A stretch of 35,569 nucleotides of DNA. Source: CAZNLH01 sp964573995 (GTDB lineage: Bacteria > Gemmatimonadota > CAZMKB01 > CAZNLH01). Shown here in pieces: positions 33,722-35,569 of the stretch. The position numbers and the translations under genes are program-made. The stretch lies in assembly GCA_964573995.1 (NCBI GenBank), contig CAZNLH010000025.1, forward strand, positions 1-35,569. Reading direction: 5' to 3'. The notes under the pieces were generated by a model that was not told where the DNA came from, ran no database searches, and was given only the letters and a program-made list of their open reading frames with translations. How positions within the stretch are numbered: position 1 is the stretch's first letter; each line of letters begins with the position of its first letter.

Positions 33722-35446
33722 TCAACGGGCATTGGGCGCCTTCCTCTGTCCTGTCGACGGCCCGTGGATCTGGCACTCGTCCGGTACCCCATCTCCACCC
33801 CGCGGGAACCCGTCCCGTGACGTGCCGTCCAGGATATCGCACGCGTCGAGGATCCCGTTCCCGTTGCAATCGGAATAAGGGAGTTCCCAACTGTCGGGGA
33901 TACCGTTGCCGTCGCAATCCTCCACGGCCGTGCCGTCCCAGGTGTAGGTGTCTATCTGGTTCAGGTCGTTGGTCACCACGTAGCCGGCGTCCAGGAGTTG
34001 GTACATGGAGTTGTCCAGGTACTGGCGGAAATCGCTGGTAGAGTCGTCCGGGTCGGCGCTCGGATCCGGCCAGGGCGGGGAATACCCGTTGTCTATGAAT
34101 GCCGGGATGAGGATGTTGGAGTCTGCCCAGATATCGGTTGCCACGGGGTCGAGGCCCGCCAGCAACTCGTCCCTGCGCGTGGCGCCGCTGTAAGATGTAG
34201 AGGGGCCCGAGTAAGGGTTCGCGTTGATCCAGATGCAGTCGAGGATGTTCAGGTCGGCGAGCTGGATTTCGCTCATTACCGCCCCGAGAATGCCGTAGTG
34301 GATGGCGCTGTGTGAGTTCGTGCTGAGCAGGTCCGTGACGAGGCCCATGTAATGCTTGACGCAGGCAGTCACGCCGTAAGTGGCATGGTGGGATTTCAGT
34401 ACGGGCACGTTGATGAACTTGAGCCCTTGCCTGTTGTACGAGCCACTGGTGTTGTCCCATATCCCGTATTTCAGGCTGATGTACGTGCCGTAGTCAGTCC
34501 GGAACTTGGGATAGGAGACCCTGCCGTGGATTACCGAGTCGTAGGGGTAAACGATATATCCGTCGGCCATGTCACCCTCGCTGTATTCGCCGACCGAGTT
34601 GCCTCGGATGCTCTTCCAACTGAATTGTGAGACGCGGTATCCGAGGTTCTGGAACTCGACAACGACATCGTGGGGAGAGAGGGTGTGGTCCTCGGCGTTG
34701 TTATTGGAACGGTCGAAGTTCTGGGTGAAGGCGAACTGCGTGTTTTCACATACCACTATCTCGCCCGTGAAGCCGTCCGGGTGGTCGACTATGCGCCGGA
34801 TGAGTCCGCGCAGGAGGTCGACGTTGGTGCCGCCCCGCTCCGGCCACTGATAATTGATCTTGATTATAACGACGTCGTCCGAGGCGATTATCCCGTCCGG
34901 GCCCGATTCCAGCCGTGTATTGGGGGAGTTGTAGAACTTGAGCCCCTGGTGGCCCATCAGTGCAATCAGGTTGTCGAGGCCCGGGAAGTAATCCTGGACG
35001 GGAGACTGCGGGCAATTCGTGACATGGTAGATCTCGGCCCGGTATTCTGCGGGCGGGGAGAGCACGGGCCCCCGGTATGCCTCGACGCGGGACCGCCAGC
35101 CCCAGATGCCGATCGTGGCCGCCAGGCCCAGGAGGACTATGGCGATTCCCGCGGGAGTTCGAATGCCCCCCACGATTCGCCGCCGGACCGTGACGAATGC
35201 CGCCGTTAGGGGGGATAAAAAGGCGAGCATCACGGCGGAGAAGGCCGCCTGCTGACAGGGATAAGCAAACCGGCTCGGCCTCGTCCCACTTCGCAGCAGC
35301 AACCATACCAAAGCCAGTATGCCGCCTGCCGTTGCCCAGAAAGAGGTCCACGGGAGCATCCACTTTGGCCTGCCATTGGGTCCCGTGGTTCGGCGATATT
35401 TCCTGCCGTTATGGTCAGGGTCTTGAGGGGTAGATGAGTGTGCCAT
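33722..35446 (-). CDS. Membrane-anchored DUF362 protein with C-terminal calcium-binding repeats
   Basis: 574 residues. I chose the ATG at 35446 because GGGAGAGG lies five bases upstream; an ATG 15 bases earlier falls at the SD itself. Transmembrane segments: about 30-51, 66-86 and 96-114. An extracytoplasmic DUF362-like domain follows (DDVVIIKINYQWPERGGTNVD, KFINVPVLKSHHATYGVTACVKHYMG, DPVATDIWAD). The C-terminus has two EF-hand-like repeats, DCDGNGIPDSWE and DCNGNGILDACD, plus GGDGVPDEC, as in dockerin or thrombospondin-3 type calcium sites. DUF362 is often found with ferredoxins, but no cluster motif is seen here. It converges on the kinase gene with a 19-nt gap. Confidence 0.82.
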   Translation of the reverse strand: MAHSSTPQDPDHNGRKYRRTTGPNGRPKWMLPWTSFWATAGGILALVWLLLRSGTRPSRFAYPCQQAAFSAVMLAFLSPLTAAFVTVRRRIVGGIRTPAGIAIVLLGLAATIGIWGWRSRVEAYRGPVLSPPAEYRAEIYHVTNCPQSPVQDYFPGLDNLIALMGHQGLKFYNSPNTRLESGPDGIIASDDVVIIKINYQWPERGGTNVDLLRGLIRRIVDHPDGFTGEIVVCENTQFAFTQNFDRSNNNAEDHTLSPHDVVVEFQNLGYRVSQFSWKSIRGNSVGEYSEGDMADGYIVYPYDSVIHGRVSYPKFRTDYGTYISLKYGIWDNTSGSYNRQGLKFINVPVLKSHHATYGVTACVKHYMGLVTDLLSTNSHSAIHYGILGAVMSEIQLADLNILDCIWINANPYSGPSTSYSGATRRDELLAGLDPVATDIWADSNILIPAFIDNGYSPPWPDPSADPDDSTSDFRQYLDNSMYQLLDAGYVVTNDLNQIDTYTWDGTAVEDCDGNGIPDSWELPYSDCNGNGILDACDILDGTSRDGFPRGGDGVPDECQIHGPSTGQRKAPNAR

Positions 35447-35529
35447 AATTACCTCTCCCATTGCTCAGTGGATCGTACGGGAAGCGTCCGATCCCGTTAA
35501 AAGGTACGAATCTCACCTCGTATGACCTG

Positions 35530-35559
35530 ATAATAGCACAGTGGGCGATCTGTTGTCAA
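35530..35559 (-). promoter_or_regulatory. Promoter for the DUF362 gene
   Basis: Minus strand: TTGACA (35559-35554), 18-nt spacer, TATTAT (35535-35530). Predicted start near 35523 gives a leader of about 77 nt. Confidence 0.65.
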
Positions 35560-35569
35560 GTGAACGAAT

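Overview
The window is GC-rich bacterial DNA (NAD-dependent DNA ligase, LemA, a receiver/PAS histidine kinase, TTGACA/TATAAT-type promoters, Shine-Dalgarno sequences) with arginine codons strongly biased to AGG. The gene content points to a strict anaerobe: a ferredoxin-dependent 2-oxoacid oxidoreductase, heterodisulfide-reductase (Hdr) type iron-sulfur flavoproteins, a two-subunit oxygen-sensitive fumarase, a Thi4-type thiazole synthase and a selenoprotein. The phylum cannot be fixed from sequence alone. The calcium-binding 'DxNGIPD' repeats in the last gene are typical of uncultured FCB/Planctomycetes-like lineages, so that is only a hint. I saw no rRNA, tRNA, CRISPR, phage or insertion-sequence genes.

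Layout. 102-2386 (+): nucleotidyltransferase-like protein, LemA, and a PAP2-like membrane protein with altered catalytic residues. 2423-4900 (-): TlpA-type thioredoxin and a membrane sulfatase/phosphotransferase-like protein with Thr at the nucleophile position. 5041-7356 (-): a metal-dependent hydrolase, then a thi4-unknown-protein pair behind its own promoter. 7434-7860 is repeat-rich noncoding DNA. 7898-8374 (+): a gamma-glutamylcyclotransferase-like protein. 8486-9944 (-): fumarase alpha and beta. 10223-10459 (-): a double CDGSH iron-sulfur protein with a long leader. 11013-18413 (+): polX, ligA, Nudix, dipeptidase, NYN nuclease and a bacterial eRF1-like (baeRF) protein. 18533-20459 (-): archease and RtcB. 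20713-21034: a strong promoter followed by two structured, terminator-like RNA segments. 21102-31554 (+): a seven-gene redox operon. 31708-33702 (+): a hybrid histidine kinase. 33722-35446 (-): a membrane DUF362 protein.

The centrepiece is the redox operon: korD-korA-korB-korC, a 1280-residue fusion (degenerate HdrA + GltD-like NAD(P)H module + HdrA + MvhD), an HdrD-like protein with two CCG domains, and an HdrA-MvhD fusion. The last gene is interrupted by one in-frame TGA exactly where HdrA proteins carry a conserved Cys. A 7-bp stem with a GGTC loop lies 20 nt downstream, so this is best read as selenocysteine (Sec203). Together these suggest a flavin-based bifurcating or confurcating complex linking 2-oxoacid/ferredoxin, NAD(P)H and a disulfide-like or other acceptor. 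The electron-transfer scheme is inference.

The second point of interest is the 350-nt leader of this operon. It has a near-consensus promoter, then a roughly 100-nt multi-hairpin RNA closed by a stem directly followed by seven T, then a second long-stem terminator-like element. It could be an independent small RNA plus an attenuator, or a tandem riboregulator of the operon. The class is not one I recognise.
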